Source: Alicyclobacillus suci
GTDB taxonomy: Bacteria > Bacillota > Bacilli > Alicyclobacillales > Alicyclobacillaceae
Assembly (NCBI RefSeq): GCF_017329615.1
Contig: NZ_JAFMTW010000012.1
Location: 30,509 to 94,508 of the forward strand
Direction: 5' to 3'
DNA length: 64,000 bases
Shown here: positions 10,308 to 18,980 of the stretch, in pieces
Layout: each line of letters opens with the position of its first letter
How positions within the stretch are numbered: the first letter of the stretch is position 1
Program-made: the position numbers and the translations under genes
Notes under the pieces: generated by a model
What the model saw: the letters and a program-made list of their open reading frames with translations, nothing else
Databases searched by the model: none
What the model was told of the DNA's origin: nothing

Positions 10308-11732
10308 GTGGAAGTTCGCAGTCCGGGTATTAGCCTGATTTATCGTTTGGAACTCGCCAACTCGGTGACCACATTTGCTAAGGTCGCTAGTTTGGTGGGT
10401 GTGGCTGGCGGTGACATCAATGCCGTTGACGTGATTCGCGTCAGTAAAGATGTCGTCGTACGCGATGTCACAGTCACTGTTGAAAGTCGCGAACACGGCA
10501 AGAGAATCTCCGATATGCTGAACAGCGAACCAGGAATTCACGTCGTCGCTGTATCAGACCGCACCTTCCTCGTCCACCTCGGTGGCAAGTTGGAGGTTAC
10601 ACCGAAGATTCAAGTCAAAAACCGCGACGATTTGTCGCGCGTGTATACGCCGCACGTAGCGCGGGTCTGTGAAGCGATTCACGAAGATCCATCAAAAGCC
10701 TATCAACTCACCATCAAGCGCAATACAGTAGCTGTCGTGTCTGATGGGACCGCCGTTCTTGGACTTGGCGACATTGGTCCACATGCCGCGATGCCTGTGA
10801 TGGAAGGCAAAGCGATGTTATTCAAGCAATTCGCCGGCATCGACGCCTTTCCAATCTGTCTCGACACCAAGGATACAGACGAAATTGTAAGAATAGTGAA
10901 GAGTATTGCCCCTGCCTTTGGCGGTATCAACCTTGAGGATATTGGCTCTCCAAGATGCTTTGAAATCGAGGAGAGACTGCGCGAAGAACTCGACATCCCC
11001 GTTTTCCATGACGACCAACATGGAACGGCCGTCGTATTACTCGCCGGACTGCTCAATGCCACAAAACTCGTGGGCAAACGCTTACAGGACTGCAAAGTTG
11101 TGATTGTCGGAATTGGCGCGGCCGGTGTCGCATGTACCAAAATGTTGCTCGCCGCTGGCGTCAAAAACATCTTGGGCGTCACGCTTGATGGCGTGTTGCA
11201 CCGCAATCAAACATACGACAATGCCACGTGGAATTGGTACGCCGAGAACACCAATCCGCATAACGTCACAGGGTCGCTCGACGAAGCCATCGATGGCGCG
11301 GACATCTTCATTGGCGTTTCTGGCCCGGGCGTGTTGAAGGTAGAGCATCTGCAAAAGATGGCAAATGACCCGATTGTTTTTGCCATGGCGAATCCGACCC
11401 CGGAAATCAAACCGGAAGAAGCTGCGCCATACGTACGCGTGATGGCGACCGGCCGCAGTGATTATCCAAACCAAATCAACAATGTCCTTTGCTTCCCAGG
11501 CATGTTCAAGGGCGCCTTGAAAGCAAGGGCGCGGACCATCAACGAAGAAATGAAACTAGCTGCTGCATACGCAATTGCCTCGGTCATCAAGGAGGAAGAA
11601 TTAACGGAGGACTACATCATTCCTTCCGTGTTCAACCAAGCTGTCGTCAAACAAGTCAGCGATGCCGTAGCGAAAGCTGCATACGACACGGGTGTCGCAC
11701 GGCGCGAAGTCATCCATACGGACAATTATTGA
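10308..11732 (+). CDS. NAD(P)-dependent malic enzyme with N-terminal ACT domain
   Basis: Oxidative decarboxylation of malate to pyruvate. The N-terminal 75 or so residues form an ACT-like regulatory domain; then follow YTPHVARVCEAI, SDGTAVLGLGDIGPHAAMPVMEGKA, the metal-binding FHDDQHGTAVV, the Rossmann motif VIVGIGAAGVA and FAMANPTPEI, as in bacterial MaeA/YtsJ-type enzymes. GTG 10308 is chosen because GGGGAGG stands nine bases upstream; earlier in-frame codons overlap that site. It is 474 aa. It is divergent from the PucR-type regulator. Cofactor preference cannot be read reliably. Confidence 0.92.
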   Translation: MEVRSPGISLIYRLELANSVTTFAKVASLVGVAGGDINAVDVIRVSKDVVVRDVTVTVESREHGKRISDMLNSEPGIHVVAVSDRTFLVHLGGKLEVTPKIQVKNRDDLSRVYTPHVARVCEAIHEDPSKAYQLTIKRNTVAVVSDGTAVLGLGDIGPHAAMPVMEGKAMLFKQFAGIDAFPICLDTKDTDEIVRIVKSIAPAFGGINLEDIGSPRCFEIEERLREELDIPVFHDDQHGTAVVLLAGLLNATKLVGKRLQDCKVVIVGIGAAGVACTKMLLAAGVKNILGVTLDGVLHRNQTYDNATWNWYAENTNPHNVTGSLDEAIDGADIFIGVSGPGVLKVEHLQKMANDPIVFAMANPTPEIKPEEAAPYVRVMATGRSDYPNQINNVLCFPGMFKGALKARARTINEEMKLAAAYAIASVIKEEELTEDYIIPSVFNQAVVKQVSDAVAKAAYDTGVARREVIHTDNY

Positions 11733-11772
11733 TGTTGTCCCACAGTTGAATAAAACCGCCAAAAGGCGCAAC

Positions 11773-11811
11773 GCAAAGCATCCAGGTGTATCTTTCACCT
11801 GGATGCTTTGC
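11773..11811 (+). terminator. strong hairpin after the malic enzyme gene
   Basis: Perfect 16-bp arms (11773-11788 and 11796-11811) with a seven-base loop. There is no U-run, and the right arm reaches within 20 bases of the next start, so it may act as an attenuating stem rather than a classic terminator. Confidence 0.5.
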
Positions 11812-11828
11812 CGAATGGATGGTGCAAC

Positions 11829-13022
11829 TTGAAACGTTATCGATTTGGCTTTGTTTTTGCCTTATGGGGTATGTTACTCTACGGGGCCATTGATGCGATG
11901 CGTAGCGCCACAGGCCCCATGCTACAAGCGCAGACGCACGTGACATATACTCAATTAGGCGCGCTATTCGCCGCAAATTCGATTGGCTACCTGCTTGGGA
12001 GCCTACCAAGTGGCTTCCTTATCCACCGCACGGGATTACGGAGAACGCTCCTTTTTGGCTCCATTGCAATGGGGGCCATACTCGTTCTCATAGCAATACC
12101 GAACTCGTTTGTTCTTCTGTGGTTCGCTTTCTTTGTGCTTGGATTTATCATGGGCTGGTTAGAAATCGCGTTAAACGCCATCATTCCCGCCGTATCCGAC
12201 TCTGCCCGTGTAGAAAGCGCAGGATTTAACTTATTGCACGGTTGTTACGGAATCGGCGCCACGCTCTTCCCAACGCTGGTAATTTATCTTGCCACTCAAT
12301 CCGGACACTGGTCCACGCCGTTTCTCGCCGTCGGAATGTTGACACTCATCACCGCACTGTCCATCACGCGTTATCGGTTTCCGAACATTCGAACGCAGTC
12401 GAGTACTACAGACCAGTTCGCTGTATCAAACCGACGAAACGCATTCACGACACCACTGTTTTACGCGTTTTTGCTGAGCATCATGCTGTACGTCGTGGCC
12501 GAGGTTGGGACAGCGTCTTGGTTGCCAATTTACCTAGTGAATGCACGTCATATGGGTGTTTCACTAAGCTCCTGGTACCTCACAGCTTTCTATTTACTTT
12601 TTAGCATCGGCAGATTAACGGGACCGTTGTGGGTTCATCGACTAGGTTCGTACGCGAGCATGCTCTACAGCAGTGTCTTTTCATTGGCACTGTTCGTAGC
12701 AGCGCTCCTCATTCCACAGTGGCCCATTCTGTTTATTTTATCAGGATTAGGGTTCGCGGTGACGTTTCCAACCATCGTCCATCTAGCAAGCCAGGCATTT
12801 CCGCTCGAGACAGGGCGCGTAATTGGACTATTATTGACCTTCGCTGGCATTGGCAGCATTCTCGTCAATTGGCTCATTGGCGTGCTCTCCACGAACTTGA
12901 GTATTAACCGAGCTTTTTGGCTGATTCCTATCTCGTTGCTTCTGGTCTTTCTCTTCACCGTGATGGCGATGGCCCTTCAGCAATCCCCTGCCACGGCAAG
13001 TCAAAACGAGGCCAGTTTGTGA
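11829..13022 (+). CDS. MFS transporter, fucose permease-like (FHS) type
   Basis: 397-aa carrier with about twelve hydrophobic segments. The stretch MGWLEIALNAIIP followed by FNLLHGCYGIGATLFP resembles the fucose/galactose/glucose:H+ symporter (FHS) branch, where a conserved N(L/F)LH(G) motif occurs in the fourth to fifth helix region. TTG 11829 is preferred over TTG 11808 since GGATGGTG lies just ahead and the protein then begins MKRYRFGF. Its 3' end overlaps the convergent glycerophosphodiesterase gene by 68 bases. Substrate unknown; a hexose or similar small solute is an inference. Confidence 0.8.
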   Translation: MKRYRFGFVFALWGMLLYGAIDAMRSATGPMLQAQTHVTYTQLGALFAANSIGYLLGSLPSGFLIHRTGLRRTLLFGSIAMGAILVLIAIPNSFVLLWFAFFVLGFIMGWLEIALNAIIPAVSDSARVESAGFNLLHGCYGIGATLFPTLVIYLATQSGHWSTPFLAVGMLTLITALSITRYRFPNIRTQSSTTDQFAVSNRRNAFTTPLFYAFLLSIMLYVVAEVGTASWLPIYLVNARHMGVSLSSWYLTAFYLLFSIGRLTGPLWVHRLGSYASMLYSSVFSLALFVAALLIPQWPILFILSGLGFAVTFPTIVHLASQAFPLETGRVIGLLLTFAGIGSILVNWLIGVLSTNLSINRAFWLIPISLLLVFLFTVMAMALQQSPATASQNEASL

Positions 13023-13713
13023 TGACAGCATCCACCCCGCAGTCCGCAAGCCACGCGATAGCCTTTGGGTTGTCGACCGTGTACGGATGAACCCGCAAGC
13101 CAAGCTGATGTGCACGCTGCACATATCGCTGAGTGACTCGGCGATAATGCGGGTGAATGGCCATGGCACCAAGCTGAACAGCTCGCTCGAGACTATCCGG
13201 CAACACCGGTTCCTCGTCCGTCAGAAGCGCAACGTTCGCATCTCTATGCACCCGCAGAACGGCTTGCAGTGTCTGTGTGTCAAAACTACTGTGAATGACC
13301 TGTCTCCAAATCCCTGCCCGCTCCAATACGCCCAAAGCGCGCTGGAGCCGTGCAGGGTCAGCGAGAGATACCTTCCACTCCAAATTCACCACCATCTGCG
13401 GATATCTCTTCACATAGGCTACCAACGACGACAATGTTGGAACTGGCATCCCGACAAACGCCTCGCCAAACCAACCACCCGCATCTAGTTGCTGAACCTC
13501 TGCCAGTGTCATTTCAGCTATCGGACCCTGCCCGTTTGTCGTCCTATCGACACATGCGTCGTGTAAAATCACAAAGTGACCGTCCTTGGTCATGCGTACG
13601 TCACACTCGATCCCTGCGGCACCTACCTCAACTGCCGCGGCAAATGCGACCATTGTGTTCTCTGGGTACCGACCAGAGTACCCACGATGCGCCCATAATG
13701 GTATGTCGAACAT
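12955..13713 (-). CDS. glycerophosphodiester phosphodiesterase
   Basis: Hydrolyses glycerophosphodiesters to sn-glycerol 3-phosphate and an alcohol. The GDPD hallmarks are present: AHRGYSGRYPENT with the catalytic histidine, IECDVRMTKDGHFVILHD with the metal ligands and second histidine, and a C-terminal VDAVITNWP. No signal peptide, so it is cytoplasmic, like UgpQ. ATG 13713 follows AAGGAGG. It converges on and overlaps the MFS gene. 252 aa is typical. Confidence 0.92.
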   Translation of the reverse strand: MFDIPLWAHRGYSGRYPENTMVAFAAAVEVGAAGIECDVRMTKDGHFVILHDACVDRTTNGQGPIAEMTLAEVQQLDAGGWFGEAFVGMPVPTLSSLVAYVKRYPQMVVNLEWKVSLADPARLQRALGVLERAGIWRQVIHSSFDTQTLQAVLRVHRDANVALLTDEEPVLPDSLERAVQLGAMAIHPHYRRVTQRYVQRAHQLGLRVHPYTVDNPKAIAWLADCGVDAVITNWPRFDLPWQGIAEGPSPSR

Positions 13714-13968
13714 ACCGGAAAGCCTCCTTGCTTTAACACGCCACGCAAATCAGTTGTAGAGATGACTCCACACGCACGATATCTTATTGACACGCCGCAG
13801 AAATGATACTCCTCGCCATCCATCACGGAACTATGGAAGGCGGGATGTCACATCTTGTGAGGGAAAAAGGGGAACAAGTTATGTGAAAAGAGGGGAATAA
13901 AATCGAAAACGAAGACATCAGAAAATAACGCCATATGCCAAACACAAACCATTGGCAACTGCACGAAA

Positions 13969-14655
13969 TCAACGATTGAGCACCGAATCCTCCACACTGC
14001 TTACATGTAAGTGCATCGCCGCCCTCGCAGATTCAACATCGTGACGGCGAATCGCATCAAGAATTCGCCCATGTTCAACCAACGATTGCTGTGCGCGTTG
14101 GGGAAGTCCAAGTGAATACGTGCGACTTTCGGCCAACGCATCTAACAAATTCCACATCACGCGCACCAAAAGCACATTTTTCGACGCCTCCGCAATCGCA
14201 ACATGAAATTGTGCATCTCGCTCAGCGAGACGCGCGAGGTCTGATTCATGATTCGTCGCATCTTCTAAAATTTCTTGCAACCGCTCGATATGCGACGTCT
14301 CTGCACGCTGTGCAGCCCATGCCGCAGCCTCAGTTTCTAGGACCTTTCGAATATCGAACAAGTCGCGAAGGTTTACGTTTGTCCCACCCATCGCGCCGAA
14401 CACATCAGAATCTATTGGCTTTTCATCCGCAACAAAAATGCCAACACCATGACGCACTTTCAAAATACCGCGTCCAGATAAAATCTTAATTGCATCTCGA
14501 ATCGCTGTTCGACTCACACCAAACATGGCAGCCAATTCACGTTCAGGAGGAATTCTATCCCCAGGTTTCAACTCTCCGCGAATAATTGCATCTGTAAATT
14601 GCGCAATAATTTTTTGACTTAAAGCGATACTATCAGACACCGGTTGAAACATCAT
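13969..14655 (-). CDS. FadR/GntR-family (FCD) regulator, candidate sulfolactate regulator
   Basis: N-terminal winged helix of the GntR family (GELKPGDRIPPERELAAMFG, then VSRTAIRDAIKIL) and an FCD effector domain with the metal/acid-binding arginine and histidine pattern (FDIRKVLE, FHVAIAEASKN, EHGRILDAI). FadR-subfamily regulators bind TGGTNNNACCA-like sites, and three GGTAWTACC sites occur in the adjacent cluster, so this is very probably its regulator. The gene overlaps the end of the upstream dehydrogenase by about 20 bases and so is cotranscribed. Ligand is inferred to be sulfolactate or a related acid. Confidence 0.85.
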   Translation of the reverse strand: MMFQPVSDSIALSQKIIAQFTDAIIRGELKPGDRIPPERELAAMFGVSRTAIRDAIKILSGRGILKVRHGVGIFVADEKPIDSDVFGAMGGTNVNLRDLFDIRKVLETEAAAWAAQRAETSHIERLQEILEDATNHESDLARLAERDAQFHVAIAEASKNVLLVRVMWNLLDALAESRTYSLGLPQRAQQSLVEHGRILDAIRRHDVESARAAMHLHVSSVEDSVLNR

Positions 14656-15718
14656 TCTCATCCTTTGAATTTGCTAAACACCAAGGAAACCCCAATCTCG
14701 TACAGAGACTCTCCAACTCTAGACTCGTCTCTCTTGCTAAAGATAAGCCTAACTTTTTCCCCTCCTGCATCCGGCTCCAGCTTCTTTGGCCTGGCAAAAG
14801 AATTTCAGAAAATCCATCAGCAAGAGGAATCGAACGAATGTCATCTTCCATCGCACGCAACCTAGAATGAAATTGATTCACACCGACAAAAAACTCAGGA
14901 TGAATCACGACAAAACACATGCCTGTATCGGCTGCTTCATCCCGCTCATCGTATATTGATCCTACACTATCCCCAATGGCTGCGCCAGATAATACACCGC
15001 TCAACACCTCTACCAAGAGCGCTAAAGCATACCCTTTTACACCGGCCATTGGCAGCACGGCACCAGCCAATGCGGCGTTTGCATCCGTCGTCGGCAGGCC
15101 GTGCTGATCAAGCGCCCACCCCTCTGGAATCGCATCACCGCGTTTAGCCGCCATAATAATGTTACCACGTGCCGTAACGCTCGTAGCCATATCTACTGAA
15201 ATCTGATGCTCGTCGCACCCTGCGGCCATCGCAATGGGATTGGTTCCAAAATACGCCTGTCGACCACCCCAAGGCGGAATAGCAGGTTGGGCATTGCTAA
15301 ACGCAAATCCAATCATCCCCTGGTCTGCGGCCATCGATGTATAAATCGACATAGCGCCCGCGTGATTACCGTGACGCACGGTCGCAACTGCGACACCTGT
15401 CTTGCCAGCAGCCATCATCGCAGCTTCCATTGCCCGTTTGGCGATGACCGCTCCGAGTCCGTTATCCCCATCTACAACAACGGCCGAAGCCCCTGTATGT
15501 TGCAAGGTGATATGTGGGCGAGGATTGATTTTCTTCTTCTCGATGGCAGCTATGTACGCAGATAATCGAGACAATCCGTGGGTAGAACGCCCGAGCAAAT
15601 CAGCTTTGACAAGTGCAAAAGCTGCCCATGCGGCATCATCGCGGGGAACGCCAACCTTTTCAAAACAATATGTCGCCATATCCGTTAGCCACTGTACATT
15701 GAATCGTTGTTCATCCAT
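14633..15718 (-). CDS. Ldh2-family dehydrogenase, likely (R)-sulfolactate dehydrogenase (ComC-like)
   Basis: 361-aa NAD(P)-dependent oxidoreductase of the malate/L-sulfolactate/ureidoglycolate dehydrogenase family. Motifs RSTHGLSRL near residue 45, the catalytic HGNHAGAMS, FGTNPIAMA and MAGVKGYALALLVE are in place. By itself the family is catalytically diverse. Next to suyAB and an slcC-like gene the best reading is ComC, which oxidises (R)-sulfolactate to sulfopyruvate and, with SlcC, racemises sulfolactate. ATG 15718 follows AAAGGAGC. Confidence 0.75.
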   Translation of the reverse strand: MDEQRFNVQWLTDMATYCFEKVGVPRDDAAWAAFALVKADLLGRSTHGLSRLSAYIAAIEKKKINPRPHITLQHTGASAVVVDGDNGLGAVIAKRAMEAAMMAAGKTGVAVATVRHGNHAGAMSIYTSMAADQGMIGFAFSNAQPAIPPWGGRQAYFGTNPIAMAAGCDEHQISVDMATSVTARGNIIMAAKRGDAIPEGWALDQHGLPTTDANAALAGAVLPMAGVKGYALALLVEVLSGVLSGAAIGDSVGSIYDERDEAADTGMCFVVIHPEFFVGVNQFHSRLRAMEDDIRSIPLADGFSEILLPGQRSWSRMQEGKKLGLSLARETSLELESLCTRLGFPWCLANSKDENDVSTGV

Positions 15719-15749
15719 TTGTTCGGGCTCCTTTCCACGGGGAAATTTG

Positions 15750-16904
15750 TCAGGCGCTCGGATACAAACGCGTCAAAACAAATTCCTTATGTCCGAGCGT
15801 CTCTGCTACTGTAAACCGCCCGTTAATCGTCCTGACCATGACATCTTCCAAGAGATTCGTCGCCTCTTGCAAATTCATCTCGTGAGAGAGTAGTCCACTG
15901 ACATCTACATCGATATGCTCTTTCATCGCCTTCGCTGTTTTCGGATTGCCCGTAATTTTAATCACGGGTTCAATCGGATTACCTACAATATTCCCCTGTC
16001 CGGTCGGGAAAAAATGAAGCACAGCGCCACCCGCACACATGAGCGTAATACACTCAGCAGCCGCAGACGATGTATCCATAAAATTAAGTCCTTTTTCCGT
16101 AGGCGCTTCTGCTGGTTTCAGCGCATCCACAACCGGCTTCGTTCCGGTTTTTTCGATGTTCCCCATTGCTTTCTCTTCAATCGTACTTAATCCTCCAGCA
16201 ATATTGCCCTCAGTGGGTTGTGAACCCAACAAATCAACGCCTTGTGAGGCAATTTGCTCAACGTAAGCGTGATAAATGTGCATAAATTTATCACGAACCT
16301 GATCATTCGCGCAGCGTGCTGCAATTAAATGTTCACCGCCAGTAAGTTCTGACGTCTCACCGAAAAATACGGTCGATCCCGCATCTACAAGTCGATCCAC
16401 CAACTGCCCCAACGTAGGACAGGAAGCAAGTCCTGTCGTTGTGTCTGATTCACCGCATTTAATACTAAACTTAAGTTCTGATAATTCAATCGGCTCACGC
16501 TTAATCTCCGTAGCATATTGCACAAACTCCTGCGCCTTCCAAGAAGCCTGCCGTACCGTTTCCAACTCTCCCTGACCTTCAATACTAAACATAGCCACAG
16601 GCTTACCCGTCGATGCAATGCCGTCCGCGATGCGTTTCGCCCACTTTTCCTCAATTCCAATGACAATGACTGCTGCAACATTCGCATTCCTACCGGTGCC
16701 AATCAATGTCCGAAAATGTAGCTCTAAATCCTCGCCATATTGCAATCTACCATATGGATGCGGTAGCGCAATCGTACCTTGGATTTTATTCGCAACCGCT
16801 TCACATGCGGCATTCGAAATGTCGTCAACCGGAATAATCGCCACATAGTTTCGGATACCAACACTTCCGTCAGGGCGCCGATAACCATACAGTTGTTGTT
16901 TCAT
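15750..16904 (-). CDS. suyB: (2R)-sulfolactate sulfo-lyase beta subunit (SuyB), UxaA family
   Basis: 384-aa protein of the altronate dehydratase (UxaA) large-domain family, which lacks the SAF domain; that domain is supplied by the separate upstream gene. The opening [19 protein letters not shown], the [10 protein letters not shown] and FRTLIGTG segments, [23 protein letters not shown] and [19 protein letters not shown] match my recollection of SuyB more closely than of altronate or galactarate dehydratase. SuyAB eliminates sulfite from (R)-sulfolactate to give pyruvate. ATG 16904 lies two bases after the suyA stop with AAGAGGTGGT upstream, so the subunits are coupled. Confidence 0.82.
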   Translation of the reverse strand: MKQQLYGYRRPDGSVGIRNYVAIIPVDDISNAACEAVANKIQGTIALPHPYGRLQYGEDLELHFRTLIGTGRNANVAAVIVIGIEEKWAKRIADGIASTGKPVAMFSIEGQGELETVRQASWKAQEFVQYATEIKREPIELSELKFSIKCGESDTTTGLASCPTLGQLVDRLVDAGSTVFFGETSELTGGEHLIAARCANDQVRDKFMHIYHAYVEQIASQGVDLLGSQPTEGNIAGGLSTIEEKAMGNIEKTGTKPVVDALKPAEAPTEKGLNFMDTSSAAAECITLMCAGGAVLHFFPTGQGNIVGNPIEPVIKITGNPKTAKAMKEHIDVDVSGLLSHEMNLQEATNLLEDVMVRTINGRFTVAETLGHKEFVLTRLYPSA

Positions 16905-16906
16905 CC

Positions 16907-17185
16907 CTACCACCTCTTACTTTTAATATTGTGCGTATGAACATAATCACCGACAGTCCATTGACTTGTGGTCACACCAATGACCTGACCATATTCAATC
17001 ACGTCATCCGACGGGCTTAAATCGACCAAGGCGATTTTATGGCCCAACGGGATATCCGCACGAGCCGTCACTTCAACGCTCGAATTGTCATCCATATAAA
17101 CGCCCGTTACAGTCTCGTTTTTCGAAATGTCCTGAGTTGCGACACCAACATGATCTCCCCGTTTGTGAATTAAGAATTTGTGCAA
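16907..17185 (-). CDS. suyA: (2R)-sulfolactate sulfo-lyase alpha subunit (SuyA), SAF domain
   Basis: 92-aa SAF-domain protein: [15 protein letters not shown] at the start, [10 protein letters not shown], the [10 protein letters not shown] core and a final VGDYVHTHN. Free-standing SAF subunits pair with a UxaA-type large subunit; here that is the next gene, two bases away. TTG 17185 has GGAGGAGG at ideal spacing; the longer open frame upstream would run through an operator-like sequence and has no ribosome-binding site. A regulatory site lies directly before this gene. Confidence 0.82.
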   Translation of the reverse strand: MHKFLIHKRGDHVGVATQDISKNETVTGVYMDDNSSVEVTARADIPLGHKIALVDLSPSDDVIEYGQVIGVTTSQWTVGDYVHTHNIKSKRW

Positions 17186-17206
17186 TTCAAATCCTCCTCC
17201 CTCTGG

Positions 17207-17239
17207 AGGTATTACCATTATGGTATGTGGTATTACCTC
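17207..17239. promoter_or_regulatory. double GGTATTACC operator before suyA
   Basis: Two copies of GGTATTACC, at 17208-17216 and 17229-17237, 21 bases apart (two helical turns). The second is embedded in ATGGTATGTGGTATTACC (17220-17237), nearly the same as the site before slcC. The core fits the FadR/PdhR-type GGT-N3-ACC consensus. Confidence 0.65.
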
Positions 17240-17291
17240 TAAAGCTATTATATTTTGGTCGGATAAGTCCGTCAATTAAAATAATTAATTT

Positions 17292-18236
17292 TTAGACGAT
17301 ACCCTGCGCCTGCTCTCCTCGAATCAAGTGTTCCACTTGTCTTAATATAAAATTTGAGACTCTTTCGGATGATTCTTCCGTAATTCCGGCAATATGAGGA
17401 GTCAGTATGATATTCGTCAGCGCATTCAATGGATTGTCCAACCTCGGGGGTTCCTGTTCCCGCACATCTAAATATGCCATTCTCTGCGGATGATCCCGAA
17501 GTGTCTCATACAAGGCAGACTCATCTACAATACCACCCCGAGCCGTATTGATAAGCACACTCATTTCCTTCATAGCACTCAATCTCTTCTTATCTAGCAA
17601 ATGTCGAGTCGCAGGCGTTAGCGGAACGTGAACAGACAAATAGTCCGCGTTTGTAACGACTGCGTCCAGCGTTGACATCTGTACGGACAGATCTTGAACG
17701 ATGACACTCGATTCCATCACATACGGATCGTAAGCCATTACTGTCAATCCGAGAGCCCGTGCCCGAGACGCCACCCGCATTCCAATATCGCCAACGCCAA
17801 TTAACCCCAAGGTCTTCCCAAAAATCTCACTGCCTGTCGCAGCCGAGCGATCCCATCTCCCCTTTTTGACGACGTCATCCGCTCGATGAAGAAAACGCGC
17901 ATGGTGAAGCATACACGCCAAGACATACTCCGCAACCGACACAGCATTCGCACCACGGGCGGAGATAATCTGAACGCCCCGCGCACGGCACGCAGATATA
18001 TCAATATTGTCGAGCCCCACCCCTAATCTGCCGACCACCCGAAGATTCGGATACGCATCCAGGAGTTGTTCGTCCACCTGCGTCTGGTTGCGAACAATCA
18101 AAGCGAACGTGTCCCGGCCCAAAGACAAGAGCGCATCACGCCTCACTGCCAGCTGAGGGTCGTAAACGACTTCGAAGTTCTTCCCGTATCCATCCGGGAG
18201 TGGTATCCACAGTGATTCACTAATCACAATACGCAA
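17292..18236 (-). CDS. slcC: D-isomer 2-hydroxyacid dehydrogenase, likely (S)-sulfolactate dehydrogenase (SlcC-like)
   Basis: 314-aa NAD-dependent dehydrogenase of the D-2-hydroxyacid/3-phosphoglycerate family. The Rossmann motif GLIGVGDIGMRV, catalytic arginine in NTARGGIVDE, the glutamate in VREQEPP and the histidine in LTPHIAGITEES are all there. In this setting (next to suyAB and a ComC-like gene) SlcC, which oxidises (S)-sulfolactate to sulfopyruvate, is the best fit. TTG 18236 follows GGGAGGTGA. It is the first gene of the slcC-suyA-suyB-comC-regulator unit. Confidence 0.75.
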   Translation of the reverse strand: MRIVISESLWIPLPDGYGKNFEVVYDPQLAVRRDALLSLGRDTFALIVRNQTQVDEQLLDAYPNLRVVGRLGVGLDNIDISACRARGVQIISARGANAVSVAEYVLACMLHHARFLHRADDVVKKGRWDRSAATGSEIFGKTLGLIGVGDIGMRVASRARALGLTVMAYDPYVMESSVIVQDLSVQMSTLDAVVTNADYLSVHVPLTPATRHLLDKKRLSAMKEMSVLINTARGGIVDESALYETLRDHPQRMAYLDVREQEPPRLDNPLNALTNIILTPHIAGITEESSERVSNFILRQVEHLIRGEQAQGIV

Positions 18237-18318
18237 AACGTTCACCTCCCTACATCCTTGAATCTTTGAAGTCGTGTGTGACCTCGCCTGAATCAATACT
18301 GCAATATGGCTCCCACAA

Positions 18319-18341
18319 CAATGGTATGTGGTAATACCAAT
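18319..18341. promoter_or_regulatory. GGTAATACC operator upstream of slcC
   Basis: ATGGTATGTGGTAATACC (18321-18338) contains the near-perfect palindrome TGGTAATACCA. It lies about 90 bases before the slcC start. Confidence 0.65.
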
Positions 18342-18567
18342 GATACGACAAATAATTCTATAATGTCAACAAAATATCCAAACAAGATTCCTATAGAACA
18401 ATATTCCCACTTCCGTAGGAACTGCATTACAGGTCAAAAAATATGTTGATACATAAGGATTCCAAGCCAAGTATCTGAACGAACCTACTTCTCCCTCGGT
18501 TATAGCATCATCATAAACCGTTATGATAGTCCGTATTGACAGTTTCCAACTCATGTGTAACATGATA
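18342..18567. other. divergent control region between slcC and the symporter genes
   Basis: No gene is evident. The stretch is AT-rich and flanked by two GGTAATACC sites, one for each divergent unit. Promoter hexamers are not distinct enough to call. Confidence 0.4.
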
Positions 18568-18568
18568 T

Positions 18569-18586
18569 ATGAGGTAATACCATTGA
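18569..18586. promoter_or_regulatory. GGTAATACC operator facing the symporter genes
   Basis: ATGAGGTAATACCATTG with the core at 18573-18581, the third copy of the cluster motif. Confidence 0.6.
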
Positions 18587-18746
18587 GCGAATTTACACCT
18601 CAGACCACAACGTGCTTATCTATCGCCGTATTTCAAACGACTCATCCTTATGTGTTGACGACAATATGAAAGCGCTTAACATTCTCTTAATGGCTATTCC
18701 TCAATCCAGCACACACTGCGTCGCGACATTGAAGGGAGGTTCTAAT

Positions 18747-18980
18747 GTGAAGCGGATTATTATCGCTTGGCTAATTTCGTTCTTTCTAATCGTATTTTTG
18801 TATGTGGGTGCCACCGCCTTGTGGGTCAATCATCTCCATCCCAGTATCTTAAGTATGCCCCCACTATATGCATGGTTTGTTTTAGTCCCACTAGTAAACC
18901 CCATTATCCTTTGGATCTTATATCGCTACGACCTCAAGTATAATCCACAAATTCAGGAGGGAACGGACGATGTCAACTAG
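18747..18980 (+). CDS. DUF3311-type small membrane protein, symporter partner
   Basis: 77-aa protein with two hydrophobic helices separated by a short polar loop, and a YDLKYNPQ-like cytoplasmic tail. Small proteins of this shape are regularly encoded just before sodium:solute symporters; here the stop overlaps the symporter start by 11 bases. GTG 18747 is chosen for GGGAGG upstream. It may stabilise or assist the transporter; the molecular role is not established. Confidence 0.7.
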   Translation: MKRIIIAWLISFFLIVFLYVGATALWVNHLHPSILSMPPLYAWFVLVPLVNPIILWILYRYDLKYNPQIQEGTDDVN

